Assembly (NCBI GenBank): GCA_029532625.1
Contig: JARFXM010000003.1
Coordinates: 310,001 to 374,000, forward strand
Direction: 5' to 3'
DNA: 64,000 bases
Origin: Lomentospora prolificans
Lineage: Eukaryota; Ascomycota; Sordariomycetes; Microascales; Microascaceae
Of the stretch, positions 62,615 to 64,000 are shown piece by piece (the first letter of the stretch is position 1; every line of letters begins with the position of its first letter). Under the pieces are notes generated by a model. That model had not been told where the DNA came from. It was given only the letters and a program-made list of their open reading frames with translations, and did not search any database. The translations under genes and the position numbers were made by a program.

Positions 62615-63517
62615 CTGGTTGGATCCTCTATTTTTCCTTTTCTCTCTCTCTCTCTCTTTTTACGACAAGATTGATGACCTTTTTTCTTTGTGCATCTTCT
62701 TTTTTACCGTTCTTTTGACTTCTTTACATTCATTAACCTCCCTTTTCGCCACTCGTTTCTTCAATCACTTTAGCCAATTTGGACCATTTCCCCCTACAAA
62801 TCCATCATCCCTTCTACCTAGCCTATTCCACTTTCCCCATTTCCCTAGTCTTGTACATTCTCCTTTGTGCAAACCAATTAAGAGGAGGGGTACTCAAATT
62901 TACAAGGCGTTCTCTTTCTCACGGACTGGTATGTACGGTAATGTAGCTGGGTTATGGTAATAGCATAGCAAGCGGAGTTTTGGGAAACTGAAAGGAAGAC
63001 ACACAGAAAAGGAAGAAAAAGCCAAAAAAAAAAAAAAAAAAAAAAAAAAGAATTTGGAATAAGGATTTGGAATTTGGAGGGTTTGGGATGTACCAGATAC
63101 TGATGTGGTGTAGCCTTGCTAATATACCCTTCTTTTTTTCTTCTCACGCCGTGTCTGCAGAGACATCTTGCTAGATTCTAATCAATGTAAAGTCACTTAG
63201 GCAAAGGATAGTAGTAGAGTTGTGGTGTGTGGTGTAAGTGGCAAGAGGAGTCGTCAACTCCATCATTCCCAAACTTGCTTCATCATTTGATGGTTTTAGT
63301 CCAAGTACTCCATAATCTATGGGTATTTTCACAAAAGAAAAATGAAATGAAATGAGACAACATCTCCCTCTGCACGCCCTGACAAAAGAAAAGATAAAAG
63401 TGTGATGTTTTGAACAGAAACACGCGGATGAGCACCATGAGTAACCGTTGGCGAGAAAAAGGTCGTCCGAATCCCCCGAAAACCGTTTAGACACACTTCC
63501 GTCCTCCTAGTTTCCGC
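62615..63517. other. 3' region of paralogue C and of the right-edge gene
   Basis: The two stop codons face each other across 903 bases. The stretch contains a CT run right after the paralogue C stop (about 62641-62658) and a 26-base A run at 63024-63049. No gene is visible. Confidence 0.5.
63024..63049. repeat. Poly(A) run of 26 bases
   Basis: An uninterrupted A run preceded by an A-rich stretch lies between convergent genes. No associated mobile element is recognised. Confidence 0.85.
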
Positions 63518-63997
63518 TTACTGGTCCCAAGGCGTTCCCGGCCTGCTGGACATTTCGCTCTGTAGCCTTTCGTTCTGCTCTTTGAACCATCCGGTTCCCT
63601 CCTCCATCTCCTCCCTGAGCTTTCTCATTTCCCGGATCGTCTTCTCCGTCTCCAGCAGGATCCTCTTGCTCTTGTCCTGCTCTGTGCCCTCCTCGCTGTC
63701 GCTGACGTTCGCATCCGCCGAGGTCCGCTTGCGCTTGATGGGGTTGACGCCATCCACGTTGCTGATGGCGGAAACGCTGGCGTGGGGTTTGTGGGACACC
63801 AGTGACCGGAAGTTGCTTGCTCGGGAAACAGCGCCGTCCATGGTAGCTGGTCGAACTTCTTCGTCTGTGTCGATGACGTGATGCGCAGTGGGTCGATCTG
63901 GCGGAGGCATGCCAAAGCTGCCCAGTTCAGGGTATCTCTTGCCCTCGAACCTGATTTGGTCTGCGAGATACTCTGGTAGCACCGATCCGTCAGGCAT
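63518..63997 (-). CDS. Hypothetical protein, probably 5'-partial at the window edge
   Basis: An open frame of 159 codons reads from an ATG at 63997 to a stop at 63518. It could start there, but the frame is open to the window edge, so the true start may lie outside. It begins MPDGSVLPEYLADQIRFEGK, followed by a Pro/His segment, a Ser-rich region, a basic IKRKRTS cluster that could be a nuclear localisation signal, and a C-terminal helix with heptad-like spacing (RILLETEKTIREMRKLREEM) suggesting a coiled coil. I do not recognise the family. Confidence 0.55.
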   Translation of the reverse strand: MPDGSVLPEYLADQIRFEGKRYPELGSFGMPPPDRPTAHHVIDTDEEVRPATMDGAVSRASNFRSLVSHKPHASVSAISNVDGVNPIKRKRTSADANVSDSEEGTEQDKSKRILLETEKTIREMRKLREEMEEGTGWFKEQNERLQSEMSSRPGTPWDQ

Positions 63998-64000
63998 TGT

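Noticed and set aside
58740..63049. Poly(A) runs as 3' ends of LINE or SINE insertions
   Set aside because: There is no reverse-transcriptase frame, no polymerase III boxes and no target-site duplication around either run.

Overview
The window is nuclear DNA of a filamentous ascomycete, most likely a Sordariomycete. Genes are interrupted by short introns, mostly 50-110 bases, with GT...AG ends and CTAAC-type branch sites. The encoded housekeeping proteins (Nop16, Cyc2, Neo1, the RFC subunit, Nta1, Cbf5) read as fungal versions. Leaders are CT-rich, and genes alternate strands with shared divergent promoters. I could not name a genus.

Layout. 1-3.7 kb holds no gene I can support. 3.7-16 kb carries NOP16, a MARVEL-type tetraspan protein, a 14-helix MFS transporter of the Vba/Fnx type, an AAA ATPase and a divergent 870-residue two-helix membrane protein. 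16.7-31 kb is compact: a large CbxX-type multi-AAA protein, a CYC2-like flavoprotein, the NEO1 flippase, an RFC small subunit, a small membrane protein broken by one extra G, and a derlin. 31.7-62.6 kb is sparser. It holds three divergent paralogues of a single-pass membrane protein with a 12-cysteine ectodomain (31674-33259, 50522-52082, 60710-62614), a small secreted protein at 39.1 kb in an otherwise gene-poor tract, an Nta1-type amidase with a very long disordered tail, CBF5, and two relics back to back at 55.5-57.7 kb: a broken NACHT/STAND-type gene and a gutted SNF2 helicase. A partial gene runs to the right edge.

Most genes are unrelated housekeeping functions: ribosome biogenesis (Nop16, Cbf5), DNA replication (RFC), lipid flipping and ER quality control (Neo1, derlin), mitochondria (Cyc2), and N-end-rule deamidation (Nta1). 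The most interesting content is the 12-Cys family. The three copies share every cysteine, a W-x2-Y-N-[LM]-R-Y core, a phase-1 intron at the same residue, and a membrane helix at almost the same distance from the N-terminus, while their cytosolic tails have no overall similarity. I know no named domain for it. A surface-sensor role is only an inference from architecture.

Exon boundaries were worked out by hand from frame and splice signals. In every multi-exon gene called intact, the exon lengths sum to a multiple of three.
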